Shown here one piece after another: positions 6,372 to 13,989 of a DNA stretch of 33,381 bases (position 1 is its first letter; every line of letters begins with the position of its first letter). The position numbers and the translations under genes are program-made. Source of the stretch: a virus. Below the pieces are notes generated by a model. It saw nothing but the letters and a program-made list of their open reading frames with translations, had not been told where the DNA came from and ran no database searches. The DNA lies in the IMG/VR virus record IMGVR_UViG_3300032083_001659, positions 1 to 33,381 of that record, one strand, 5' to 3'.

Positions 6372-6800
6372 TTATTCGTTTAGAGCATTAGCAAGAGGTT
6401 CATTAGGAATGAAGCCTATGTAATCCAGAACAGGAACACCCTGACTGAAAGCAGAGTTGACTATTTCTCTTGGAATAGCAATCCATAGTGAGAACCACTC
6501 ACCATAGCAACCGTCAAAGTAGGTTCCTTCCCCGTTGATAGGATCACCGTTCTTCTCATTCCCAACAGTGGCAAATGCTCTCATAGTGTTAGTCGCCCAG
6601 TTGATCGCACCCTTCCACTTGTCTTGTGTGGTAGGATCAGCAGCCTCGCTGAATTCTATGCGGAACTCAACACTATCGCCGTGCTCGTCAACCTCGCAGC
6701 ACCAAGGGATCTCCATAGCATCCAAGGTAGAACCACAGACAGTAGCCCAAGTGTTAAGCAACTCTATGTTGTGCTCGTAGTGTGTAGATAATGTAGACAT
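6372..6800 (-). CDS. Unknown acidic protein, 142 aa
   Basis: Start ATG 6800 follows AGGAGAAAAATT, almost the same ribosome-site sequence as the next leftward gene. The protein is acidic with three cysteines (CGST, CCE), two tryptophan-rich stretches (WKGAINWATNTMRAF and YGEWFSLWIAIP) and no membrane segment. I recognise no family. It is the first gene behind the tandem consensus promoters at 6858-6886 and 7004-7032, so it should be among the first and most strongly expressed genes after infection. That is the usual place for host-takeover or anti-defence proteins; this is inference from position. Confidence 0.85.
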   Translation of the reverse strand: MSTLSTHYEHNIELLNTWATVCGSTLDAMEIPWCCEVDEHGDSVEFRIEFSEAADPTTQDKWKGAINWATNTMRAFATVGNEKNGDPINGEGTYFDGCYGEWFSLWIAIPREIVNSAFSQGVPVLDYIGFIPNEPLANALNE

Positions 6801-6857
6801 AATTTTTCTCCTGTAATTTATTATCGTTTTGTAGTTTTTGTTTTACCCTACTCTATT

Positions 6858-6886
6858 ATTATAACATAATTATTGTAGGTTGTCAA
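6858..6886 (-). promoter_or_regulatory. Consensus sigma-70 promoter, leftward, proximal
   Basis: On the minus strand TTGACA (6886-6881), a 17-bp spacer and TATAAT (6863-6858), with the extended TGT just before the -10 box. It lies 58 bases upstream of the start at 6800. Sequence around both boxes (CACTTGACAACCT and TGTTATAATAATAG) is identical to the rightward promoter at 7079-7107. Confidence 0.9.
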
Positions 6887-6955
6887 GTGTAAAGTGAAAA
6901 AAGTTTCATTTATTTTCATTCGCTTACATAGTAAATAGTCTCTTGTAAAAGAAAA

Positions 6956-7021
6956 AGCCTAACTAATGTAAAGTTTCTTGTAAAAAGTTTTCCTTACCTG
7001 TATAATATAACCCGTTAGGCT
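6956..7021. repeat. 8-bp inverted repeat, possible operator
   Basis: AGCCTAAC (6956-6963) and GTTAGGCT (7014-7021) are perfect reverse complements 50 bases apart. The right arm sits inside the spacer of the distal leftward promoter and the left arm downstream of it. TCTTGTAAAA occurs twice between the promoters. A repressor bridging the arms is possible. Confidence 0.4.
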
Positions 7022-7032
7022 ATGCTTGTCAA
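7004..7032 (-). promoter_or_regulatory. Sigma-70 promoter, leftward, distal
   Basis: On the minus strand TTGACA (7032-7027), a 17-bp spacer and TATATT (7009-7004). It shares the CACTTGACAA upstream box with the other early promoters but lacks the extended TG. Confidence 0.8.
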
Positions 7033-7078
7033 GTGTTTGAGACCAAATAAATAAAGAAAAATAATTTACAGAAACCAC

Positions 7079-7107
7079 TTGACAACCTCAAAGAAATGTG
7101 TTATAAT
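7079..7107 (+). promoter_or_regulatory. Consensus sigma-70 promoter, rightward
   Basis: TTGACA (7079-7084), a 17-bp spacer and TATAAT (7102-7107), with TGT before the -10 box. It is followed by AAAGGAG and the start at 7131. The -35 of this promoter and that of the distal leftward promoter lie back to back 46 bases apart. Confidence 0.92.
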
Positions 7108-7130
7108 AATAGTAAAGGAGTAATGAAGTT

Positions 7131-7334
7131 ATGGAACAAACACCAAGCGAAAAGATCAAAGCCAGACACCAAGAGTGGCTACGAAAAACCAATAAGAAAT
7201 GTGCCGAGTTTATGTGGAAGATCTATCAAGATCCAGCCCGCAGGGCTGGCTTATGGGACACCGATAAGGAACTAACCCGTGTGCTAAACTACATAAAATT
7301 ACACTATCCAGAGGCTTTTAGTTCTCTATCGTAA
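7131..7334 (+). CDS. Small unknown early protein, 67 aa
   Basis: ATG 7131 is preceded by AAAGGAG at 7114-7120 and stands 23 bases beyond a perfect promoter. The product is helical and basic (KIKARHQEWLRKTNKKCAEF, one cysteine) with no recognised family. Size and promoter strength suggest an early regulator or host-interaction protein. The gap after it carries a small GCGGG/CCCGC hairpin (7348-7362) without a T-run. Confidence 0.8.
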   Translation: MEQTPSEKIKARHQEWLRKTNKKCAEFMWKIYQDPARRAGLWDTDKELTRVLNYIKLHYPEAFSSLS

Positions 7335-7389
7335 TAGTTAGATAAGAGCGGGTTAGGCCCGCATTACTATCAAATAAAGGAGAATAGTT

Positions 7390-7665
7390 ATGGCTCGTCC
7401 TATTTCTTACAAGGGTCAAGTTCGCAAAATTGCCCGTGCTTACCGCAATAGAGACCACGGTGAAGTGCTGTGGGAATTGGTTGGATTACTTATCAGGGAT
7501 CTGGAAGAAGACCCAAGCAAGATCCGCAGTTCAGGCATAAGCGACATCATTACCCTATCCAGACTTATCAAAGATCTGGAAGAGTACCGAGACAAGAACC
7601 GAGAGGTCAAGGAAGATCAGGACTTTGCAGAAAGACTGAAAGAACTAACCAAGAAAGCCTCGTAG
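7390..7665 (+). CDS. Small helical basic protein, 91 aa (small terminase or regulator candidate)
   Basis: ATG 7390 follows AAAGGAGAATAGTT. The N-terminus is basic (MARPISYKGQVRKIARAYRN), then come two charged helices (LGELL-like VGLLIRDLEED; IITLSRLIKDLEEYRDKN). Its length (91 aa), strong helicity and position upstream of the large terminase recall small terminase subunits of podoviruses, but I see no clear helix-turn-helix or family signature, and an intervening leftward gene separates it from the large terminase. It could equally be an early regulator. It shares the rightward early promoter with the 67-aa gene. Confidence 0.8.
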   Translation: MARPISYKGQVRKIARAYRNRDHGEVLWELVGLLIRDLEEDPSKIRSSGISDIITLSRLIKDLEEYRDKNREVKEDQDFAERLKELTKKAS

Positions 7666-7692
7666 TGTTGTCCCGCTGTCTTACCCCTATCA

Positions 7693-7727
7693 GCACAAGA
7701 GAAGCCCCTTACGGGGCAACCTCGTGC
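7693..7727. terminator. Bidirectional hairpin between convergent genes
   Basis: An inner GCCCC-TTAC-GGGGC stem is continued outward by GCACAAG/CTCGTGC (one mismatch). The hairpin sits between the stop at 7665 (rightward) and the stop at 7738 (leftward). T-runs are poor, so efficiency is uncertain. Confidence 0.5.
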
Positions 7728-7737
7728 GACTATGGGG

Positions 7738-8031
7738 TTATTCTGCGGTGTACCAGACACGAGGCCAACGGTCATTCCCAGACACTTGGCTTAAGCTGAC
7801 AGTGTAGCCGAAGCATTCCACAATTGCTCGCAGTTTCTCTATCTCTTTCACAGTCCAGCAGCGGACACGATAATTATTCTGTGCTGTCTTGCTGGGACAA
7901 TAGAAGATCCCATCACCCAAGCCCGAGATCCCGTTGTCCCGAAAGTGTTGTGTCTTGACTGGGAAGGCAAGATCTATTAGGCACCATAGTTGTTCCACCG
8001 TAAGGCGGGTGTTGTTGTTTGTAGTAGACAT
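7738..8031 (-). CDS. Unknown small protein, 97 aa
   Basis: Start ATG 8031 follows AAGGAGTTAAGTT and its own consensus promoter at 8066-8094. The product has three cysteines and several Trp/Tyr residues (QLWCLIDLAF, CPSKTAQNNYRVRCWTV, RWPRVWYTAE) and no recognised family. It is a single-gene leftward unit ending in a bidirectional hairpin. A dedicated strong promoter for one 97-aa gene suggests an early regulator or host-takeover peptide; this is inference. Confidence 0.8.
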   Translation of the reverse strand: MSTTNNNTRLTVEQLWCLIDLAFPVKTQHFRDNGISGLGDGIFYCPSKTAQNNYRVRCWTVKEIEKLRAIVECFGYTVSLSQVSGNDRWPRVWYTAE

Positions 8032-8065
8032 AACTTAACTCCTTTTGTTTGTTCGTTATGTATAT

Positions 8066-8094
8066 ATTATAACACATTATCGGGGGATTGTCAA
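8066..8094 (-). promoter_or_regulatory. Consensus sigma-70 promoter for 97-aa gene
   Basis: On the minus strand TTGACA (8094-8089), a 17-bp spacer and TATAAT (8071-8066) with TGT before it. The -10 is 35 bases from the start codon at 8031. Confidence 0.9.
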
Positions 8095-8276
8095 GTCTTT
8101 TGTGTAAGTTTTTTTACTTTTTTTTATGACTGTTTTGTGGTGGTGTTTTGATAGTAGTGATGCACTACCCCCCACCCCCCAAAGTGTTCTGGATAGTGCT
8201 ATGGTTGTAATAGAGTGGTACAAAATTCGGCCACTATTTTTTGACTTTACTATTTACCATAATAAGAAAGGAACCT
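8095..8276. other. Non-coding region before terminase; possible packaging/regulatory site
   Basis: It contains a T-rich tract (8109-8125), a perfect palindrome GTAGTG-ATG-CACTAC (8154-8168) and, directly attached, six C, A, six C (8168-8180), which gives a G6-T-G6 tract on the other strand. ATAGAGTGG and CCACTAT (about 8211-8235) form a further imperfect inverted repeat. No sigma-70 promoter is visible for the late genes here. Location directly before the large terminase gene suits a packaging start or a phage-specific late promoter; neither is shown. Confidence 0.4.
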
Positions 8277-9788
8277 ATGCAAGCAGATAAATTTATTCCT
8301 ATGCTGACGATCTACAACAAGGCAAAGTCAAGACTAACTTACTTTGACCTAAATGGCTCCCAGCAAGATCTATTAGAAACACTACAACAGCACGATAGAA
8401 TTATTATTCTAAAAGCAAGACAGTTAGGGATAAGCACACTTGTTAGAGGCTGGATGTTTTACCAAGCCTATATGGATGTAGAACCGAGAACCTATGCTTG
8501 TATCGCACATAACCACCAAGCCGCTATGAACCTACACAAGATGGATAAGACCTTCTACAATAATTTACCAAAGAACTTACAGAAACCAACCTCAAAAGCC
8601 AACACAGAACAAATGGAATTCCAACAGTCTGGGGCTACAATTAGAACCTTTACTGCTGGTGCAAGAACAGGGACCCGTTCCTTCCAGTTGGATTGTATCC
8701 ATTTGAGTGAGTTTGCTTTCTATGAAGATCAAGAAGAAACTCTTGCTACTATCCTTGCTTCTGCTGGTGAAGGTCAAGTTATTATTGAGAGCACACCCAA
8801 CGAAATGGGTGATAAGTTCCACCAACTCATTATGGAAACAATTGAGACAAACGAAGAGAACGGCTGGAAACTATGCTTCTATCCTTGGACGGAACATAAG
8901 GACTACACAACAGAACCTCCACCACATTTTAAGATAAGAGACAACGAAGCAGTTGTTATGGAACAACTGAACCTTACCAGAGGCCAACTCTATTGGAGAC
9001 GAAAGCAACTTGCTTCATTAGGTAAAGAAAAATTTTACCGTGAATATCCGGGAACCGTAAGTGAAGCCTTTCGCTTTACAGGAAAGAATTATTTTAACGG
9101 TGTTGCCCTTGATAGGATCCAACCCATAAAGGAACCTCTGGGTAATTACAAGACCATAGGAGACCCTCTCAACGGTGTGGATTACATTATCGGTGTTGAT
9201 GTTGGGGCTGGGTTAGGACAAGACTATTCTGTTGCTTGTATCGTTTCTCTTGCTTCCCGACAACCTGTTGCCTTCTGGTGGTCCAACGAGGTCTCACCTT
9301 CCAAGTTTGCAGAACAACTATTTGATCTTGGTTGTCTATGGAACATGGCAGAGATAATTGTTGAGAGCAATAACACAGGACAGGTGGTCTTACATAAACT
9401 AAATGAAATGGGCTACTCTCGTTGGCTGTGGAGAAATGAGAAAGGCAAACCTTTCCTAACCACCAAGAAGACAAGACCTTTATTGTTTGAGGGCTTACGA
9501 GACTTGATAGACGATACTATTATCCATAGTCTATTTACAAGTGTAATTGATGAGTTAAGAAGTATCATTTACGAAAACAAAAAACCAAAGCACCCTCGTT
9601 CGGGACACGACGATAAGGTAATGGCTATGGCCCTTGCCTATTATGCTTGTAAGGACATACCCATAAATGTTATTCACAACCAGCAAGAACACTTCTTTAA
9701 CCAACTCAAACGACAGAGAAGAGCCGAACAAGCAACAAAGAAACTTCCTTGGACCGTCAAGGGTGGCGACAGTAAAGGATCTTATTAG
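8277..9788 (+). CDS. terL: Terminase large subunit, 503 aa
   Basis: Start ATG 8277 follows AAGAAAGGAACCT; in-frame TTG at 8241 is rejected. The ATPase part has a Walker A-type loop (KARQLGIST, residues 46-54), Walker B (LDCIHLSEFAF, about 138-148; acidic E145) and the coupling motif ESTPN (171-175). The C-terminal RNase H-like nuclease shows VDVGAG with D308, VESNN with E363 and HDDKVMAMALAY with D446, the expected metal-binding triad. It cuts and translocates phage DNA into the prohead through the portal, which is the next gene (9 bases away). Length is normal for the family. Confidence 0.97.
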   Translation: MQADKFIPMLTIYNKAKSRLTYFDLNGSQQDLLETLQQHDRIIILKARQLGISTLVRGWMFYQAYMDVEPRTYACIAHNHQAAMNLHKMDKTFYNNLPKNLQKPTSKANTEQMEFQQSGATIRTFTAGARTGTRSFQLDCIHLSEFAFYEDQEETLATILASAGEGQVIIESTPNEMGDKFHQLIMETIETNEENGWKLCFYPWTEHKDYTTEPPPHFKIRDNEAVVMEQLNLTRGQLYWRRKQLASLGKEKFYREYPGTVSEAFRFTGKNYFNGVALDRIQPIKEPLGNYKTIGDPLNGVDYIIGVDVGAGLGQDYSVACIVSLASRQPVAFWWSNEVSPSKFAEQLFDLGCLWNMAEIIVESNNTGQVVLHKLNEMGYSRWLWRNEKGKPFLTTKKTRPLLFEGLRDLIDDTIIHSLFTSVIDELRSIIYENKKPKHPRSGHDDKVMAMALAYYACKDIPINVIHNQQEHFFNQLKRQRRAEQATKKLPWTVKGGDSKGSY

Positions 9789-9797
9789 GAGAAATAA

Positions 9798-11426
9798 ATG
9801 AAAGCAAGTAAAGTAGCAGAGATCTATGATGCACATAAAGAGTACTGGGAGCATCAAAGACAAGAATTACAAAGGTACAAAGCAGCCTACGAGTGTGAGT
9901 TCTGGGACAACCGAGGAGCCAACTTTCTTCTTCACGGAGAACAAATGCTTAACATACAAACAAGTGATGCCTATGGCTACATAGAAAGTTTTATTGCTTC
10001 TCTATTTGCCAAGAACCCTTCGGTTGTTTTAAAGAAAGGACTTCGCAACCAAGGACACCACGAGAAAGCACAAGCAATTGCTAATGACTTCTTGGTAAGA
10101 GCAAGACAAGAAATAGAAAATGCTGCGAGGATGTCTTTGATCTATCCTATGGCTTTCTTTAAGCTGGTGCCTAATGATGACGAAGACGAACTCTACGACA
10201 AGATCTATCCCATAGCAGTTCCTTGCTGGGACATTATCGTTGATCGTAATGCTTCTCGTTGGGACAAGTCCAAGTTTGTAGGGCACCGCTACTACATTAC
10301 AATAGACGAAGCCAAAGCCAAGTTTGGAAATAAACAATTCCACGGAGTTCACAAAGAAGACTTCTTCCACCCTGACTATCAGTACAGCCCAGACGAACCA
10401 GCACAGTATCAAGAGTATGTTGAGATCGTTGAGATGTTTGATATGGAGTTAGACGAATTGATCTTCTACTCTCCACAACACGGACAAGGCAATAACATTT
10501 TAGAACGAGCAAACTTTATTCCTTTTCGCACAGTCAATAACAAACCAGTTGTTCCTGTCGTGCCTCTTTACTTTAACCGTATCCCTGATCGTCCTCTTGA
10601 CGGTTATTCTTCTATGAAGAGGATCTACGATCAACTCTATGAAATAAATGTAATTAGATCATTTCAGGCTAATGCTGTCCGTAAAGCCTCTCGTCAGTAT
10701 CTTGTAAAAGCAGGAGCATTAGACGAAGAGGATATGGCTAAACTTACAGCAGGGATAGACGGATTGTTTATTGAGGTTGATGACGAAGACTTGGCTGGTG
10801 TTATGCGAGCGGTTCCACAAAACCCAACACCACCAGAGTTAGAACAATACTATCAAAATGTAAATGCTGATAAAGACAAAGGATCTCTCCTCGCACCGTT
10901 TACCCGTGGTGAAGCACTCAAAGCAACCGCAAGTGAAATTGTAGCCTTGGCAAGTTATTCTGCTACTGAACTTGGTAGAATGGCTCGTGAACGAGATGCT
11001 GCTATTGAGTTGCTGGCTTTTACTTATCTGTCTATGCTTGCTACATTTATGGACGATGGAGGCGACAACATTATCTTTCTTGATAATAAATTACAAAATG
11101 TAAGACCTGCCGACATCAAAGGAGACTTTGAGATCTTCGCACAAGATCAAGCAGCAACACCTTTAAGCGAGCAAGTAAAGAACCAACAACTTCTCGCAAA
11201 CATACCGACATTAGTTCAGTTAGGTGTACCTCAACGAAAGATCTTGGAACAAGTGGTTAGACAATTAGGACTACCCGAAGACTTCCTTGACACACCACCG
11301 CAACAAGCACAGGTAGGTCAGCCACAGTCAGGCATAGAAGAAGGGCCACCTTCTTCACCAGAGGAAGCAATAGCAGCCACAGCACCACAAAACATTAAAC
11401 CATTTATTCCCGGAGGCAACCAATAA
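9798..11426 (+). CDS. Portal protein, 542 aa
   Basis: ATG 9798 follows AGGAGAAATAA. It sits directly after the large terminase and is of normal portal length. The N-terminal helical part (KVAEIYDAHKEYWEHQRQEL), central beta region (YPIAVPCWDIIVDRNASRWD), a conserved 'VPVVPLYFNRIPDRPLDGYS' segment and 'GEALKATASEIVALASYSAT' in the helical stem are typical of podoviral portals. The tail of the protein is Pro/Gln-rich (from about residue 500). The dodecameric ring forms the DNA entry vertex and binds terminase and the tail adaptor. Its stop overlaps the methyltransferase ATG by one base. Confidence 0.9.
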   Translation: MKASKVAEIYDAHKEYWEHQRQELQRYKAAYECEFWDNRGANFLLHGEQMLNIQTSDAYGYIESFIASLFAKNPSVVLKKGLRNQGHHEKAQAIANDFLVRARQEIENAARMSLIYPMAFFKLVPNDDEDELYDKIYPIAVPCWDIIVDRNASRWDKSKFVGHRYYITIDEAKAKFGNKQFHGVHKEDFFHPDYQYSPDEPAQYQEYVEIVEMFDMELDELIFYSPQHGQGNNILERANFIPFRTVNNKPVVPVVPLYFNRIPDRPLDGYSSMKRIYDQLYEINVIRSFQANAVRKASRQYLVKAGALDEEDMAKLTAGIDGLFIEVDDEDLAGVMRAVPQNPTPPELEQYYQNVNADKDKGSLLAPFTRGEALKATASEIVALASYSATELGRMARERDAAIELLAFTYLSMLATFMDDGGDNIIFLDNKLQNVRPADIKGDFEIFAQDQAATPLSEQVKNQQLLANIPTLVQLGVPQRKILEQVVRQLGLPEDFLDTPPQQAQVGQPQSGIEEGPPSSPEEAIAATAPQNIKPFIPGGNQ

Positions 11427-12898
11427 TGGATACATTACTTACTGGAAACTCATTTGACCGGTTAAAAGAATTACCGGATAATAGTGTGGGGGCACTTGTC
11501 ACAGATCCTCCTTACCTCAGAAATTTTATGGGGAACGACTGGGACAAACAAAGTAGCCCTGCTGCTGATCCAGAGTTCTGGAAGTTGGTGCTACAAAAGT
11601 TAAAGCCGGGAGCACACGGTTTAGTGTTCGGTCATAGCAGACAACACCATAGAGTTATGGTTGCTTTGGAAGATGCTGGCTTTGAGATAAGAGACTGTAT
11701 GATGTGGATGTACGGTCAAGGCTTTCCCAAGAACCATAATGTAGGTAAGGCTGTTGATAAATTACAAGGCAACAAGAGAACTGTTGTTGGAACAAAAGCA
11801 GACTTCTCACTTGACGGTGCCAAGAGAAAAGCAGAGAACCACCAGACCCATCAGGAAACTGATAATGCGGGTCATAAACCCGGCTACAAGAAAGGCTGGG
11901 ACACAGAGGTAAGTGTAGGTAGTTCTACTTGGGAAGGGTGGGGCACAGCACTCAAACCTGCCTATGAGCCAATTATTATGGTTCGCAAACCATTAGGTAA
12001 AAAACTAACCGTAGCAAAGAATTGTTTAGAGCACGGTGTAGGTGCGATCAACATAGATGATAGTAGAATTGGTTGCACGGATAAAAATAAATTTCCTGTG
12101 GGAGACTACACCACAGACACAACGGTAGGTAAGATCCGCCCAACCACAAGAACAACAGACCCTAACCCAACCGGTAGGTATCCTGCTAATGTTATTCTAT
12201 CACACCACGAAGACTGTGTCAAGGTAGGAACAGTAGAAGAAACCTACAACATAAATAAAACTGACGGTGCTTCTTTCTTCGGTCAAGAGAAATGCCCTGA
12301 CTATGAAAGTGTAGAACAGAAAGTCAGTCAAGATGTTTATGAGTGTAGTGATGACTGCCCTATCAAAACTCTTAACGAGCAAGCACCACAAGTCGGTTCG
12401 TTGTTTAAAGCGACCAGAAAGAAAGACACATCAGGGGGCTCTGGTGATAGTTGGACCAACTCGGGCAAACAAGCAGGTGAGGACAACGGCTTACACGACG
12501 GTCTTGGGGGTGCTTCTCGTTTCTTTTATTGTGCGAAAATAAACAAGAAAGAAAGAAACTGGGGCTGTGATGGATTACCTACAAGACAGTCTATTGGTGG
12601 TGGAGGAACTAACCACACCAAGGCTGATGCTTATGGTAGTGTCAAGGCACCAGCAAAGAACCACCACCCAACGGTCAAGCCTGTAAGTCTTATGTACTAT
12701 CTTACAAAACTAATAGCACCGAAAGGTGAGACCGTGCTTGACCCTTTTATGGGTTCAGGTTCTACGGGGATGGCTTGTGTCCTCAACGACAATAACTTTA
12801 TTGGAATTGATATGGACCCCGACTATGTTGAGATCAGCAAGCACAGAATAAATTATGTTCGTTTTAATAAGGAGAAAATAAAAAATGGGCTTTCATAA
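11426..12898 (+). CDS. Beta-class DNA methyltransferase (N6-A or N4-C), 490 aa
   Basis: Motif IV TDPPY (26-30) comes near the N-terminus and motif I DPFMGSGSTG (439-448) near the C-terminus, the order of beta-class amino-methyltransferases; HHPTVKPVSLM just before it is motif X/XI-like, and GIDMDPDY is motif II. A long middle region (about 100-400) with WGTALKPAYEPIIMVRKP, GRYPAN and SRFFYCAKINKKERNWG matches phage/prophage 'site-specific methyltransferases' and includes a Cys-rich stretch. GGAGG precedes ATG 11426, and the portal stop overlaps by one base. It is embedded in the head operon and so expressed late, when it could modify DNA before packaging. Whether it makes 6mA or 4mC cannot be read from DPPY with confidence. 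Confidence 0.93.
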   Translation: MDTLLTGNSFDRLKELPDNSVGALVTDPPYLRNFMGNDWDKQSSPAADPEFWKLVLQKLKPGAHGLVFGHSRQHHRVMVALEDAGFEIRDCMMWMYGQGFPKNHNVGKAVDKLQGNKRTVVGTKADFSLDGAKRKAENHQTHQETDNAGHKPGYKKGWDTEVSVGSSTWEGWGTALKPAYEPIIMVRKPLGKKLTVAKNCLEHGVGAINIDDSRIGCTDKNKFPVGDYTTDTTVGKIRPTTRTTDPNPTGRYPANVILSHHEDCVKVGTVEETYNINKTDGASFFGQEKCPDYESVEQKVSQDVYECSDDCPIKTLNEQAPQVGSLFKATRKKDTSGGSGDSWTNSGKQAGEDNGLHDGLGGASRFFYCAKINKKERNWGCDGLPTRQSIGGGGTNHTKADAYGSVKAPAKNHHPTVKPVSLMYYLTKLIAPKGETVLDPFMGSGSTGMACVLNDNNFIGIDMDPDYVEISKHRINYVRFNKEKIKNGLS

Positions 12899-13418
12899 AC
12901 TAAAATGTAGAGACTGCAACCAAACCTTTGAGGTGTGGCAGAGAGACAAGTGGGATAGTGTAAACAAAACCACTTACAAAAACTTTGAGTTAGACGAGAT
13001 CTGGTGCGGACACGAAGAGTGTTTTAACACAGACAACCTTGACGAAGACTATGTAGGGTGTGGATCACAAGACACTTACAAAGTTCTTACAGGAGCAAGT
13101 TTCTCAATTAGCAGCAAAGGACTTAACGGAGACCACCAAGGTTTCTATTCGGCTGATCTTGGCCGTAGGTTTAACAATAAGTACGAAGCCTATGAGTATG
13201 CGGAACAAAATGGTTTTAAGCCTATCTCACAGGTAAACGAAGACGATGTTTTACAACGAGGCTATGACTTGGAGAAACAAGATGCAGCCGATATGAAAAA
13301 AATAAAAGAACTAACAGCCGCAGGTAAATCCAAAGAGGAAGCCTATGGCGAAACCTTCTCTGTAAACACTCTCAAAGAACGAGGGATGTTAGACAGCAGC
13401 ATTAAAAGTGGAGACTAA
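12885..13418 (+). CDS. Unknown protein with N-terminal zinc-ribbon pattern, 177 aa
   Basis: ATG 12885 lies 14 bases inside the methyltransferase gene, with GGAGAAAATAAAAA before it. The N-terminus (LKCRDCNQTFEV, then WCGHEECF and VGCGSQ) has CxxC and later cysteines/histidine like FmdB-type zinc ribbons. The middle (SFSISSKGLNGDHQGFYSADLGRRF) resembles small phage zinc-ribbon proteins; the C-terminus is a charged helix. Function is unknown; with its position after portal and methyltransferase it may be a head-assembly or DNA-contact factor. Confidence 0.85.
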   Translation: MGFHKLKCRDCNQTFEVWQRDKWDSVNKTTYKNFELDEIWCGHEECFNTDNLDEDYVGCGSQDTYKVLTGASFSISSKGLNGDHQGFYSADLGRRFNNKYEAYEYAEQNGFKPISQVNEDDVLQRGYDLEKQDAADMKKIKELTAAGKSKEEAYGETFSVNTLKERGMLDSSIKSGD

Positions 13419-13421
13419 ATT

Positions 13422-13979
13422 ATGGCTATTAGAGAAATGAAAAACGAACCTATGGTGGTTGATATGCCCCAAGGTCCAGCGATAGGAAGTGATCCTATGG
13501 TTGCTGAAAAAGAAATGGAATACAACGATGCTTTTGACGGGATGATGGCGGCAGCAGCACCACAAGGAAACTTTGGTGAAACAGCCTACAACAGACTGGG
13601 TGAAAGCCTCAACCGTGTGTTAGAACTGTTTGGTCCAGAAGCAAAAGACATCAACCCCGTTGACGGAGACCAAACAAGACTATCAGCACAAATTACTGCC
13701 GCCCTTGCTATGATCGCACAGGCAGCAAAAGAAGCAGGACTGGATCGCTTTGTAGTTGATCTTGATGCTATTACTGATGACCGCTCGTTAGAGATGGCTG
13801 CTGGTAAATTAGATGCTCTTGCTGAAAATGAGAACTTTAACACTTTCCTCCGCTCTACTCCTCGTGAAGTAGAAGTAGAGGTAGACACCGGCGAACTCGC
13901 AGAAATGGGAGCACCGGTGGAAATAGAAGAAGAGGAAGAAATTGATATTGACAACCTCTTCGCTTCCAGACTTTCATAG
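13422..13979 (+). CDS. Unknown acidic head-region protein, 185 aa
   Basis: ATG 13422 follows GGAGACTAAATT. The protein is strongly acidic, opens with Met/Pro-rich sequence (MAIREMKNEPMVVDMPQGPA), has helical central segments and ends in EEEEEIDIDNLFASRLS. No family is recognised. Position between portal and scaffold/capsid genes, acidity and helicity fit an assembly chaperone or minor head protein. It is followed by AGGAG for the scaffold gene. Confidence 0.85.
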   Translation: MAIREMKNEPMVVDMPQGPAIGSDPMVAEKEMEYNDAFDGMMAAAAPQGNFGETAYNRLGESLNRVLELFGPEAKDINPVDGDQTRLSAQITAALAMIAQAAKEAGLDRFVVDLDAITDDRSLEMAAGKLDALAENENFNTFLRSTPREVEVEVDTGELAEMGAPVEIEEEEEIDIDNLFASRLS

Positions 13980-13989
13980 GAGAAACTAA

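Noticed and set aside
7348-7362. GCGGG/CCCGC hairpin between the two rightward early genes as a terminator
   Set aside because: Five-bp stem and no T-run; the downstream gene has no promoter of its own, so full termination here is unlikely.
8126-8290. 54-codon rightward frame (MTVLWWCFDSSDALPPTPQS and onward) in the gap before the terminase gene
   Set aside because: It has no ribosome site, starts in a T-tract, runs over the palindrome and C-tract and overlaps the terminase start. It reads like translated non-coding DNA.
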